Source of the DNA: Gaeumannomyces sp. JS-464 | Lineage: Eukaryota; Ascomycota; Sordariomycetes; Magnaporthales; Magnaporthaceae | Direction: 5' to 3' | Length of the DNA stretch: 64,000 bases | Assembly: GCA_002197995.1 (NCBI GenBank) | Contig: NGZR01000002.1 | Coordinates: forward strand, 8,866,001 to 8,930,000 | Shown here: positions 22,790 to 33,839 of the stretch, piece after piece | Position numbering within the stretch: the first letter of the stretch is position 1 | Layout: each line of letters begins with the position of its first letter | Notes under the pieces: generated by a model | What the model saw: only the letters and a program-made list of their open reading frames with translations | The model's database searches: none | What the model was told of the DNA's origin: nothing | Program-made: the position numbers and the translations under genes

Positions 22790-24650
22790 ACGTGGTTTAT
22801 AAGCGAGTGCCACATATAAGCGAGTGCCACACTTATACCTAACTTTCGGTTAATTAACGCGCATACTAATTTAACAACGCTAAAAATCCATTTAAACTAC
22901 TCGGAACTGTATACATCAAACGTTTTTACTTTTTCCTAGTAAATACGCGCATTATGTCCGGTTTTGCCGCAAATGCCATATCGCTAACGAATCGTCGTCG
23001 CCTTTTTTTTTTAACCTTTATAATCGCGCATTTTTTACTATAACTACCTATTTAGCTTTTGCTAGTTTAAAACATTTTATATTTTTTCGATAATATGTAA
23101 CCCTTTTTATTAAACACGTGTTTTTTTAACCTTCCGGCGTTTGCTTAACGCTTCGTTCGCTTTTTGTAATTTAAAGCACTTTTTCTTTAAAAGGTTAACT
23201 TAATGTATAATCGTTTTAATCCTTTTCGTTAATTGGTTTACAACCGCTAGCATAAATAACGAAAAATTACTTCGGTAATTGGAAATTCGAGTTTTAATAT
23301 ATTCGAATTGCGAAATTGCGTTTTTAGCTATTTAAAGCGTTTTGAAAATCCAAAGTTCGGCGTTGTTTAAAAGCTCCCTCGAGGGAGTTAAAATTCGTAA
23401 CCTTACATCCAGCTTTTTTAAAACCGATTCCGCATTAAAAAAAGCAAAGCCAACCTTTCGAAAGCCTTTTTAAATGTTTTTTTTCGGTTATAAAGTTAAA
23501 AAATACCGCTTTAAACGCCGAAAAAAACTCGATTTTAATTACGTAATTAACGTATAACCTTATTACGTTTTCGATTTGTTAACCATACGCTTTTTTCAAT
23601 AAGTTAAAACATTTAACATTAAGCGGCTAAAAAAAATAAAACGAATGCGGAAATATGCAAAACGTAACAATGTTATATTTTTAGTAGTAAAGCTCGAAAT
23701 CCGTTAAATAGTGGCTTTTATGCCCGTTTAGCATTAATAAACGATAAAACCCTTTTTTACGGGCTGTAATATGTTTATCGAAATGCTAAATCCATTTTAA
23801 ACCGAGCTCGTTCGTAATCCATTCGTTAAAATTCGTTAAAATAACCTAATCGCGTGGAAAGTCGGTTTTCGAATACCAATTAGCTAAATAGTACTGCCTT
23901 TTAACGATAATAAAAAAAAGGATCGCTTAACCGTAATAATTAACCTTTTAAATAATTATAGCTTATTCCCGGTTGCCAAGCTAAATTAGTTTTGCTTTAT
24001 TACGGCTTTCCGATATTATAATAATTATAACGGCAGTAATTATGCTTATAAAAAAGCCGGTTTCGTCGAAATTATAAATATCGTTATTTATAATGCCATA
24101 TTTAGCTATAATGTTTCGTATAATGTCGAACCACGCAAAAACGAGTTTGGGATTTTCGCATTTAGCTTTTTAATAATCGTATTTTCGAATTTAACGCGTA
24201 CCGAGCTTTGCGCGGCGTTTAACGAAGTTCGCGACCTAGTTTTACCGACGGCGCTCGCGTTACGTTCGGTAAGCAATCGGTTAACCATATTTTTAATACC
24301 AAAAGGCCGGGAAGGGAATGCTTGCGAATTTAGCTTAAATATGTATTTAATAAGCGCTTTTTTTTCAAATTCCGTTAATTTTCGTAATTTGGGCATAGTG
24401 TCGCGTTAAGCAGGTTAGCCGCGCTTTCGCCGAGCGAAAGTGGAAAAGTTAATTTCGTAAATTTTAGCGGCGCTTCGTATATTTAATTATAAATTCGATA
24501 CGATCGCTTAAAAAGCTAAAACAATTTTGCGTTTGTCGTTTTAATTTGCTATTATTTGTTATAGAAATATTCGTAGATAAAATTGGATTAACGCGTGGAC
24601 GCGTTAATTATAGCACTCGTTTATATGTAACACTCGCTTATAAACCACGT
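22790..24650 (-). mobile_element. Fot1/pogo-like transposon copy 5 (1,861 bp), inside copy 4
   Basis: TIR ACGTGGTTTATAAGCGAGTG at left (inside it GCGAGTGCCACA is repeated), partner at right, TA flanks (22788-22789, 24651-24652). The minus-strand transposase N-terminus is the open segment 24106-24396 (MPKLRKLTEFEKKALIKYI). Sub-terminal sequence differs from copies 1, 3, 6, 7 and 8, so it is a subfamily. Confidence 0.88.
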
Positions 24651-25649
24651 TAAAAGTATGTAAAGCGTAATAATGTTATATTTTTAATAATAAAGCTCGA
24701 ATTCGTTAAATGGTAACTTTCGTAACCGTTTAATATTAATAAACGATAAAACCTTTTCGTGCGAATTGTAATGTGTTTATCGAAATATTAAATCCATTTT
24801 AAACCGAGCTTATTCGTAATTTATTAGTTAAAATTTGTTAAAATAATTTAATCGCGTAAAAAGTCGGTTTCCAAATATTAATTAGCTAAATAATATTACT
24901 TTTTAACAATAATAAAAAAAGGGATCGTTTAGCCGTAATAATTAACCTTTTAAATAATTGTAATTTATTTCCGGTTGTTAAATTAAACCAGCTTTGCTTT
25001 ATTACGGCTTTTTAATATGTAATAATTATAACGGCGGCGATTATGCTTATAAAAAGCCGATTTCGTCGAAATTATAAATGTCGTTATTTTAAATGCCATA
25101 TTTAGCTATAATATTTCGTATAAAGTCGAATTAGGGAAAAACGAGTTTGGGATTTTCGCATTTGGCTTTTTGGTAATTGTTTTTCGAATTTAACGCGTGT
25201 TAAGCTTCGGGCGGCGTTTAACGAACCTCGCGAACTTAATTGGTTTTAACGGTGCTCGCGTCGCGTTCGGCGAGTAATTTATCGGTTATATTTTTAACAC
25301 CGGAAAGCCGGGGAGGAAATGCGCGAAAATCCAGCTTAAATATGTATTTAATAAGCGCTTTTTTTCGGATTTTGTTAATTTTCGAAAATTGGGCGCGCGG
25401 TCGCGTTAAACAGGTTAACCGCGCTTTTAATGCGCGAAATTAACGAACGTAACGTTGTAAAGCTTTATAGTAATCCAAATGTTTAAATTTAGGTTTTTTT
25501 GCAAAGCTTAAAAAGTAAAAATTATTCGACGTTTTTTGTTTTATTTTGCTAAGTTTGTAAGTAAAGGAATTAATCGCGAAAAATTATATGTCGCGTTAAC
25601 GCGTTTAATGTGTCGCTTAGTAGTTTTATCACTCGATGGTAAATTACGT

Positions 25650-25824
25650 TATAAAATAATAAAGTAAATTAAAAAAAACTAAATAACAGTTATTTATAAT
25701 TTACGAAACGCATTTAAAATTTATAAACTTTAGCGTAAAAATTGCGTATTAGTAATAAAAGTAATAAAAAAGCAAAAAAAAAACCCGAAAACGGGAAATG
25801 TTTTAAATGTAATTAATTAAACTA
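25650..25824 (+). pseudogene. Gypsy E6 gag, part 3 with zinc knuckle
   Basis: Resumes after copy 4 and reaches a CFKC half-knuckle (near 25797) preceded by GK, equal to the E3 knuckle at 54071. It is cut at TA 25823-25824 by another pogo-type end. The remainder of E6 (pol, 3' LTR) is not found in the window. Confidence 0.6.
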
Positions 25825-25953
25825 ACGTAATTTACTAATAAGCGATATAAATTAACAAGCGACACATTTTAAAATTTTATATTAAACGCGTTTTTTAACG
25901 CTTTATTAACTCGGTTAATTTAAACCTAAATTTAATTAAATTTAAAAAAAGTA
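25825..25953. mobile_element. Truncated left end of a pogo-like element
   Basis: Begins ACGTAATTTACTAATAAGCG after TA. This is the family TIR with GG changed to AA. It is cut at 25954 by a second left end, and its right end is not present in the window. Confidence 0.6.
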
Positions 25954-25992
25954 ACGTGGTTTATTAATACATGGGCTTTATTAACGAATAAG
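25954..25992. mobile_element. 39-bp left tip of a second pogo-like element
   Basis: ACGTGGTTTATTAATACATG after TA (25952-25953), broken after 39 bp by the start of the E1 LTR. The matching remainder is not seen beyond the other end of E1. Confidence 0.6.
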
Positions 25993-26440
25993 TGTTACAA
26001 TTAAAAGTTTGCTTTTAAAGTAAAGCACTTCGGGGGTGGGAGGACAGTATCGCTAGTGCTAATAATAGGGGATTACGTAACTTAAAAGGACGATTTAATT
26101 GCTTGCCCTAAGGGATGCTTAAAAGCTAACTTAAGTTAACTAATGCCGAAGCTTTAATTAAAGCTATTTAAAACAATAAGAAATCCATCTTTTATATACA
26201 CGCTGCCTTTTACTTTATGCTGGGTTGGATTTATAGCTTTATTACAAATCCACAAATCCCTTTTAAATTTATTGCTTTGTTATAAATCTATAAATCCCTT
26301 TTTGGATTTGTTGTTTTATTACAAATTCACAAATCCCTTTTGGTTTACGTAACTTTACGTAACCAGAACGGGGCGAAAGCACCACTTTAAAACCCCCCTT
26401 TTACCTTGTTATTTTAAAAGCTTGCATACTAGTCGTAACA
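25993..26440 (-). repeat. LTR family A, copy 1 (3' LTR of E1)
   Basis: 448 bp, starting TGTTACAATT and ending CGTAACA on the plus strand. It contains three ~38-bp U3 repeats at 26229-26343 (ATTACAAATCCACAAATCCC type). Confidence 0.88.
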
Positions 26441-26504
26441 TTAGGTTTCCCCTTTTAAGCCAAATCCTTTTAGCCACGTTTTATCGCCCCGCCTTTTATT
26501 AATA

Positions 26505-26510
26505 GTAAGT
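26505..26510 (+). promoter_or_regulatory. Splice-donor-like GTAAGT in the E1 antisense leader
   Basis: GTAAGTACTTTCC occurs 45 bp before the antisense ATG. It is conserved in E2 (36566) and, as GGTAAATACTTTCC, in E5 (about 38799) and E3 (minus strand, about 61360). In E3 the ATG is preceded by TAATAG, a 3' splice-site-like sequence. Confidence 0.4.
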
Positions 26511-26554
26511 ACTTTCCTTTTTTACCATTTCCTTTTCCCTTTTTATTTAACAAA

Positions 26555-27025
26555 ATGTTTGGCCGGGTACGAAAACGTCCTTTCGCGAAAAAAACCGTTA
26601 ATCGCAAAAAGCTTTTAGCGGTTGTTTTTTTTAACTATTACGAAATGCCTTCCTATTCGTACTATTACGAGGTTTTAAAGCGTAAAAAGTGTAAAGCTTT
26701 TTTTTAAAACTCGTTTCGGTGCGTAAAGTGTTTTCGGATTAATCGTTCGGGGTGCGACGTTTTAAAGCTTTTTCTTTCCGAACTTCGGAATATCGTCGTT
26801 TAGCATTTTAAACTTAAAGCTAAATTGGAAAAAACGGAAGAAAAAATCTTTCGTTTTCGGAAGCAAAAACGAATGTGGTTGGAAAAAATAATACGCGCGG
26901 TGCGTCGCGGTATTAACTCGGTGGAGAAATTAAAACGTGTTAAACAGGAGGAGGCCGACTAGGCGGCTCGCTAAGCTGCTTCGCACTCCGAGCCCTTTAT
27001 AGCTCCTTCCGTTCCTTCCGATTAG
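26555..27025 (+). CDS. Antisense ORF of Gypsy E1, Cys-motif plus basic coiled coil (RIP-damaged)
   Basis: About 156 codons opposite in strand to gag-pol, between chromodomain and 3' LTR: MFGRVRKRPFAKK, then SYYYEVLKRKKCK, a Cys cluster SFRCVKCFRINRSGCD, a long charged helix (LKAKLEKTEEKIFRFRKQKR), MWLEKIIRAVRRGINSVEKL and stop at 27023-27025. Four internal stops (from CAG/CGA/TGG type codons) fit RIP. The same protein is readable in E3 (minus, 60900-61304) and more degraded in E2 and E5. The function is unknown; the Cys pattern C-x8-C-x2-C-x6-C suggests metal binding, and similar small hypothetical proteins exist in fungal databases as far as I recall. Confidence 0.6.
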
Positions 27026-27109
27026 TAAGTGCCCGGGGTTAATTTTAACCTAAACCTGCTTGCTTTTTTTAACTAAAGTAAGTTATAACTCCTTTTAACA
27101 ATTTCCTTA

Positions 27110-27180
27110 GGTTTTATAACGCATTAAGCGTGGCTTTAGTCTTTTTGCCGAGGTTTCGGGTTCGAATCCCGGCACGACCG
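27110..27180 (+). tRNA. tRNA-like module 1 of E1 (pseudo-tRNA)
   Basis: A 71-nt fold. The acceptor is GGTTTTA with CACGACC (one mismatch, RIP-explainable wobble), T arm TCGGG-TTCGAAT-CCCGG, discriminator G, and a small D arm ACGC/GCGT. The anticodon arm pairs CTTT/.GAGG with an oversized loop, so no anticodon can be named. B-box GGGTTCGAATCCC is perfect. The homologous module in E3 is at 60762-60832. It is antisense to the retroelement. Confidence 0.5.
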
Positions 27181-27308
27181 TAAAAGTCGACGAGTTTTCG
27201 GGCTTGCCCCGGAGTTCGTCGAACTTCCACTTTTTTTCTTTTTTTTTTGCTAACCGTTCGATGCAAACTTTTTTGCCCTATTTGGTCCTAATAAACACAC
27301 CTTTTTTT

Positions 27309-27380
27309 AACCCAATGGTGTAATAGTAACATTTTCTACCTTTTAATTAAAGGTTCCAAGTTCGATTTTTAATTAAGCTA
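27309..27380 (+). tRNA. tRNA-like module 2 of E1 (pseudo-tRNA)
   Basis: A 72-nt fold. The acceptor is AACCCAA with TTAAGCT (pairs fully if G-to-A RIP is reversed), D arm GTGT/ACAT after TGG, a loop CTTTTAA that would give anticodon TTT, and T arm CCAAG-TTCGATT-TTTAA. The partner in E3 is at 60566-60637. Confidence 0.45.
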
Positions 27381-27529
27381 AAGTTTTTTTTACTACGACC
27401 GTTTATACGCACGAAGCACGGCCGGCGTATATATAAACGGTTGCGGTAAGCGGCCCGCTTTTTTGCCTTTGCTAACCTTCGTTTAGGAGTTTTTACCGAT
27501 ACTTTTATAAAGCTTTTTAATAATTTTCG

Positions 27530-30500
27530 AAGTTAATTCCTTTTTTTTACGTGTTTTTTTCGTAGCTATACCTTTTTTATTTAATTAGGTATTTTTTAAG
27601 CTTATGTTTTAACTTATAATTTAAAAAATTTTCGATTTCGTACTTTTATTTTAAGTTAATTTCTATTAATTCGTTGCTTTTAAAGCTTAATAACGCTAGT
27701 TTAAATAGGGAAATATAAAAAACCGGGTGGGATTTTATAATTAATAATAACGTAATTTATTAGTAAATGGGCCATATTAGTTAATAAGCTACGACACGCG
27801 ACCACGCGACACTTTTTTTTTCGCAACCAATTCCTCCGCTTATAATAATGTTAATAAAAAACGACGAAAGCCGGGTAATGCTTACCTTTCGGGCTTTACA
27901 ATTTAATTTAAAACTAAGCATACGGAAAGTTGCAAAAATTTATTTAGTTGCGAAAATAACTTTAACGCGTCGAAAGCGGGGCTTACCTGCTTAACGCGAC
28001 ATTATGCCCGGATTACGAAAATTAACGGAATTCGAAAAAAAAAGCGCTTATTAAATACATATTTAAACTAAATTCTCGCGCATTCCCTCCTCGGCATTTT
28101 AATGTTAAAATATAATTAACCAACTGCTCGCCGAACGCGACGCGGGTACCGTCGGTAAACGCTAAGTTAAAAGGTTTATTAAACGCCGCCCGGAGCTCGG
28201 CACGCGTTAAATTCGAAAATACGATTACCAAAAAGCTAAATGCGAAAATCCCAAGCTCGTTTTTACTTAGTTCGACTTTATACGGAATATTATAATTAAA
28301 TATGGCATTTTAAATAACGACATTTATAATTTCGACGAAACCGGTTTTTTTATAGGCATAATCGCCGCCGTTATAGTTATTACAATATCGGAAAGCCGTA
28401 GCAAAACAAAGCTAATTTAACTTAATAACCGGGAATGGGTTATAATTATTTAAAAGGTTAACAATTGCGGCTGGGTAATCCCTTTTTTATTATCGTTAAA
28501 AGGCAGTATTATTTGGCTAATTAGTATTCGGAAACCGACTTTCCACGCGATTAGGTTATTGCAACGAGTTCCAACGGGTGGATTACGAACGAGCTCGGTT
28601 TAAAATGGATCCAGCATTTCGATAAACATATAATATCGCGCGCAAATGGCCCTTATCGTTTATTAATGCTGGACGGTTATAAAAGCTACTATTTAACGGA
28701 TTTCGAGCTTTATTGCTAAAAATATAACATTATTACGCTTTGCATGCTTTCGCATTCGTTTTACTTTTTTAACCGCTTAACGTTAAATGTTTTAACCCGT
28801 TAAAAAAGCGTACGGTTAATAAATCGAAATTTAATAAAGTTATACGTTAACCACGTAATTAAAATCGAGTTTTTTTCGGCGTTTAAAACGGCATTTTTTG
28901 CTTTTATAACCGAAGGAAACATTCGGGGAAGCTTTCGAAAGGTTAGCTTTGCTCCATTCGATCCGGATTCGGTTTTAAAAAAGCTGGATGTAACGTTACG
29001 AACTTTAACTTTTTTAAAAAAGCTTTTAAATAACGCCGAACTTTGGACTTTTAAAACGCTTTAAATAGTTAAAAACGCAATTTCGCAATTCGAACATATT
29101 AAAATTCGGATTTCCAATTACCGGAGTAGCTTTCCGTTATTTATGTTATCGGTTGTAAACTAATTAACGAAAAGGGCTAAAGCAATTATACATCGGGTTA
29201 ACCTTTTAAAAAAAAAGTGCTTTAAATTACGAAAAGCGAACGAGGCGTTAAGTAAACGCCGGAAGGCTAAAAAAAACGTGTTCGATAAAAAGGGTTATAT
29301 ACTGTCGAAAAGGTACGAAATGCTTTAAACTAGGAAAAGCTAAATAAATAACTATAGTAAGAAATGCGCGATTATAAGGGTTAAAAAAAAAAAGCGACGA
29401 CGATTCGTCGGCGATGTAGCACTTGCGGCAAAACCGGACATAATGCGCGCATTTGCTAAAAGGAAGTAAAAACGTCCGATGTATACAATTCCGAATAGTT
29501 TAAATGGATTTTTGGCGTTATTGGGTTGGTATGCGCGTTAATTAACTAAAGGTTAAAGTGTTATAGCCTATTAACTAATATAGCCCATTTACTAATAAAC
29601 CACGTTAGTTGGAATTTGTAATTTACGTTCGAAACCTTTTTTAATACTTTAAACGGTTTTAGTTTTTTATAGTTTAATTTATCGCTCGGTCGTTTCGTTT
29701 TAATATTCCGTCGAAAAAGATAAACGTTATCCCTTTTTTTAAAAATCGGTTTTTCGATTTTTTTTTATTTGCTTAAATAGTTATGCGGTGCCGTAGCTTT
29801 TTTAGCTTTGCTTGGAAGTGTTTATACAGTTTAGTAAGCTTCGTTATTTATATTTCCGCTATTAAGGCATATTTTCCTGCCTTGGGTTTTTTATACGTTA
29901 TAAGCGTAAACCTATAATTCGTATAAAACGGTATGGTTTTTATACTTTTATAAATTAAACTGTTATAAGCGAATTAAACTATGGGGAATAGTTATACCTA
30001 ATCGTTTTATTTATAATTAACGTAATAACGTAAATACTATTTTATGGTTTGGTTCGTTCGTTTCGTTTATCCATTTGTTTAAAAGTGGTAAGCTGTGGAT
30101 AAAAAGTGCTTTACTTTTAGCTTATTCGTAAGCCTTTTCCAAAACTTGCTTATAAATAGCTTGTTTTTATCCGTAATTAAGCGGTTTAGCGTGCCGTGTT
30201 CCGCTATTACATATTTAATAAAAACGTACGCTAGCTTCGTAACGTCGCTGCTTTTTTTATATAGTAAAAATAAAGCGTATTTAGTAAACCTATCCACTAT
30301 TACTAATATTATTATACTTTATTCCAATTAACGCTTTTTTAAATTAAAAAAGTTTAATAACGAAGTTTATAGTAACTTCTTGTTATACTTTATCCGGTGC
30401 CAGCAAAGGTTGCAATAACCCGTACGGTTTGTGCTTATTGGCTTTATTTTTAGCATAATTTTCGCAATCCTTTATTACGTTTTGTATTTCGGCTCGGGTT

Positions 30501-33300
30501 TTTACGAACCCGTAATATTGTTATAACCGTTTTTACGTTTTCTTTACGCTTTAGTGGCCGTGTGCCAGCTGGCCGTAAATTTGTTGGATTTTTTTTGGGG
30601 TTTAAACTTTTTTTTATCGGACCGTTTTAGCGAAAATCCTTTATACCGGGATTAAAAATCCGTTTAGTTCTTTTATTAGGATTACTCGTGTTTTTTTAAG
30701 TATTGCAACCTAATGGTCCGGTCGTTAGCTTAAAGCGTCCGCTCGGCCGTTTTCCGACTTTTTCCGGTATTCGATCCGAACGTCGTAGTTTTGTAAAAAC
30801 TCGTTTTAACGGATTTACCGTTTGTTTAGGTTTTTGCTTATAGTAAAGTGCGTTAAATTCTTATGGTTTATATATATTATAACCTAATGCTTTGCTTTAT
30901 AAAAGTATAGTCGCTATTTTTCGAATGCTCGGATTATCGTTAAAAGTTTTTTATCGTAAATTTGGTAATTTAATTTAAATTCATTTAACTTTTACGAAAA
31001 AAACGCGCAAAAGTGCAACCGTTTCTAGTCGTTTCGTTATCCGAGTTAACCGCCGATCGCGTAATTCGACGCGTCGGTTTCGACTTTAAAAGGTTTTTTT
31101 AAATCCGGGAATGTTAACATTGGTTTTTTTTAACACGGCGTCCCGTAGTTGCTCGAAAGCCTTTTATTTTCGCTTTTTTTTAATAAAACTAGTGGTTGTT
31201 TTTAATAAGGTTTGTAAATAGTATGGCAATTTTGCTATACTTACGAATAAACCGCTTATAAAAGTTTAAAAATCCTAAAAACCTTCGTATTTTCGTAACG
31301 TTTTTAAATATAAGCCATTTTTTAACTTTTTCGAGCTTTTTAAGGTTTATGCAAACCTGTTTAAATGTAATTACAAACTTTAAAAAAGCGACTTTTTGCG
31401 AATGCCATTCGCATTTTTCTAATTTAACGAGGAGTTTTGCGTTTAGCAGCTTTTAAAGTATTTTATATACGTGCTTATTATGCTTTTCCATCGTTTCCGA
31501 AAAAATTAGGATATTATCTAAGTACGCGAAAACGAAAACGTCGAGGTATTTGCGTAATATATGGTTAATTATTTTTTAAAACGTGGTTAATACGTTAATA
31601 AACCCGAAGGTTATTATTAAAAACTCGTAACATTTAAACTTAGTTTTAAAAGCCGTAAGCCATTTTTAGTTTTCCTTAATCCGTATTAAACTATAAGCTT
31701 TCCGTAAATCCAAAGCCGTAAAATACTAGGCTTTGCCGAGTTTATCGCGCAATTCGTTAATAAAAGGCATAAAATACCGATTTTTAATAGTAACCTCGTT
31801 TAACGGTCGGTAATCGATACACATTCGCTTCGTTCCGTTTTTTTTTTTTTATAGGATTTTATATCCTATTAAAAAATCGGAAGGTTTAATATATCCCTTT
31901 CGTAAGTTTTTTTTAGCTGTTTTTTTAACACTTTCTATTACCGAAGGTTAAATTAGTACAGCTTTTAATATTTAAACTGCGTGTTTGGTTTAAATTTAAT
32001 TTTAAAATCGAACGGTTTATATTCGGGAAGCACCGTTTTTAGGTTTTTTTTAAACAATTTTTCGTATTTGTGGTATTCCTCCGGAATATTCGCGAGCCGT
32101 TTTTTAATATTAGTTGGGTTATTTTAATCGCTTTCCGCTTTAAATAGTCGCGTATTCGTCAATGTTAAATGCAAAAGTGGATTGCTAAATCCTGCCACCG
32201 TTATAACCTTTTTTCGTTGCTTTTTATGCTTACGGTTTGGGGTTTGTAATTAATAAACCTTTTTAATTACTCGTAATTTCCCCTATTAAATTTAGCCGGT
32301 GGTTTAATTTATCCGTAAGTTATTTTTCTTAAGCTAAAAAATCCCGAAAATAACGTTTCCTTTTTTTATATCCAATTCGTCCAATATAATAATAACGTTT
32401 TCCCTATTTCGGGTGCGTAATGTTATTAGCTATGTTTTTTAATCGATTTATCTTTTATTATAAGCGATAGGTATTTTTTCGACCGTTTTTAATTAGTACG
32501 GTTAGTATTTCCGTTTCGTGGGAATTTTATACCGTTTAACCGCTTATAACGATATATAATCGCTTTATACTTTACAATCGACTATTACTTTAACTTTTTT
32601 TCCTTAATATTCCACTCGAAATGTTAATAGGTCGTATGGTTAACTCGATTTTGCTATTACGAAGGTTTTTATTAGTTTTTTTTCTTTTTTTCCACTTCGT
32701 ACCTTTCGTTCGGGTGGTTTTTTTAATTTTTTAATAAAAGGAACGAGTACTGTACGTTCGTCCTTTTATCCGGGTCGAACGGTACGTACGCTCGCGCGAT
32801 CCCTTAATATTAAGCTTCCGCCTTTTATGCTATATGCTTTTTGCATTTTACAATTTCGCATTTTTTTTAATCGAGCATTTTAATAACGCATAGTATTGGG
32901 TACCGTTCGTTAGGTTTAAAAACTGCGGTAAACCTGCCGATTTGGGCTGGTTCCCACCGTGGCAATTAAAATGCTAAACGGGGTTTAACCTTAAGTTCGC
33001 TTCCTAACTTTCGCGGAAAGAAATCGTATTTAAGCTTAGGTTATAAATGGAATTTGCATTTTTTATAAATGCATTTTGCCTAAAAAAGGTATAAATGTCC
33101 GAAGTGTTTTATATTAACGCTAGGGTGGTTTTCGGGTTTTAACGCAGCTTTGTTTAGCTTATTTATATCGTTAAACCGGTAATTAGCGTATTTAACTTCC
33201 TATTGGTCGTTAAACCACGATAAAGGTTAGCCGTTATTTCCGTCCGCCGGGTGGCGTAACATAACGGGCCATTTGGGTATTTTGGAACTTTAACGTTCCA
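27530..33300 (-). pseudogene. Gypsy E1 pol (protease, RT, RNase H, integrase, chromodomain)
   Basis: Protease IVDCxVxSDYISL near 32530-32585 (usual DSG). The RT block FAYLDNILIFS near 31500, with YLDD changed to YLDN, is followed by the FLGFLNFYKRFI block. The integrase core is at 30079-30297 (MDRFTKYALFLLYKKSSDVTKL and AEHGTL). A pogo copy interrupts the integrase tail (27750-29605). The chromodomain (YEIEKFLNYKLKHKLKKYLI) is at about 27540-27670. The chromodomain places E1 among fungal chromoviruses. All frames are broken by RIP. Confidence 0.82.
27750..29605 (+). mobile_element. Fot1/pogo-like transposon copy 6 (1,856 bp), inside E1
   Basis: TIRs ACGTAATTTATTAG (GG changed to AA) and ...AAACCACGT, TA flanks (27748-27749, 29606-29607). 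Plus-strand transposase begins ATGCCCGGATTACG near 28003, with NFDETGF near 28330. RIP-mutated. Confidence 0.9.
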
Positions 33301-33839
33301 AAAACACGCCGAAATATTAAAAGGCGTAAAAACGTGCTGGTTTTTTTAATTCGTTTGCTTTTCGCGGATTATAAGTACGGAAATTCCTCCGTTTAAACCT
33401 TCCGCTCGCTTTTAAAACTCGGCCGTTTCGAAGTTTTAACCATTTCGGTTTATTTTAGCGTCGGTGTCGGAATTTTCCGGCTTTCGGAAAAGGTGTGTTT
33501 AGCTTAAAAGCTTTTTTCGGGCTTTTCCTTTTTCCGCGTTATTTGCTAGGATTGCTTTTTTTAAAGCCCGCGAAAAGCGGTGTCGTTTTCCTTTTCCGAG
33601 TTTTTAAGCTCGGGAACGATCCGCTATTTTCCCTCGTTATCGTATTCGAGCTTTATAACTTTAAATATACAAATGTTTCGTAATTCCCGAAAATATTATC
33701 CGGTAACCTTTTTATCGGATTAGTATGTAGCATATAGCTTATTATAATAACCCGTTTAGTTAAACGCTGTTTTAAAATATAGCCCTTTTTATATCGAGCT
33801 TTTTTACGTTCGTTAAAAGTTCGCTATTTAGCGGTTATT

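Larger units (their letters stand above)
20065..25649 (-). mobile_element. Fot1/pogo-like transposon copy 4 (1,859 bp own sequence) carrying copies 3 and 5
   Basis: Outer ends ACGTGGTTTACAACC (20065) and an inverted partner ending TACGT (25649), with TA on both sides. Subtracting the nested copies at 20256-22116 and 22790-24650 with their TA duplications leaves 1,859 bp, the exact family length. The minus-strand transposase N-terminus lies around 25110-25400. It splits E6 gag. Confidence 0.85.

Noticed and set aside
27110..27380. Calling the tRNA-like modules functional host tRNA genes
   Set aside because: Acceptor mismatches, oversized anticodon loops and a fixed place inside dead retroelements argue against working tRNAs; kept as tRNA-like only.
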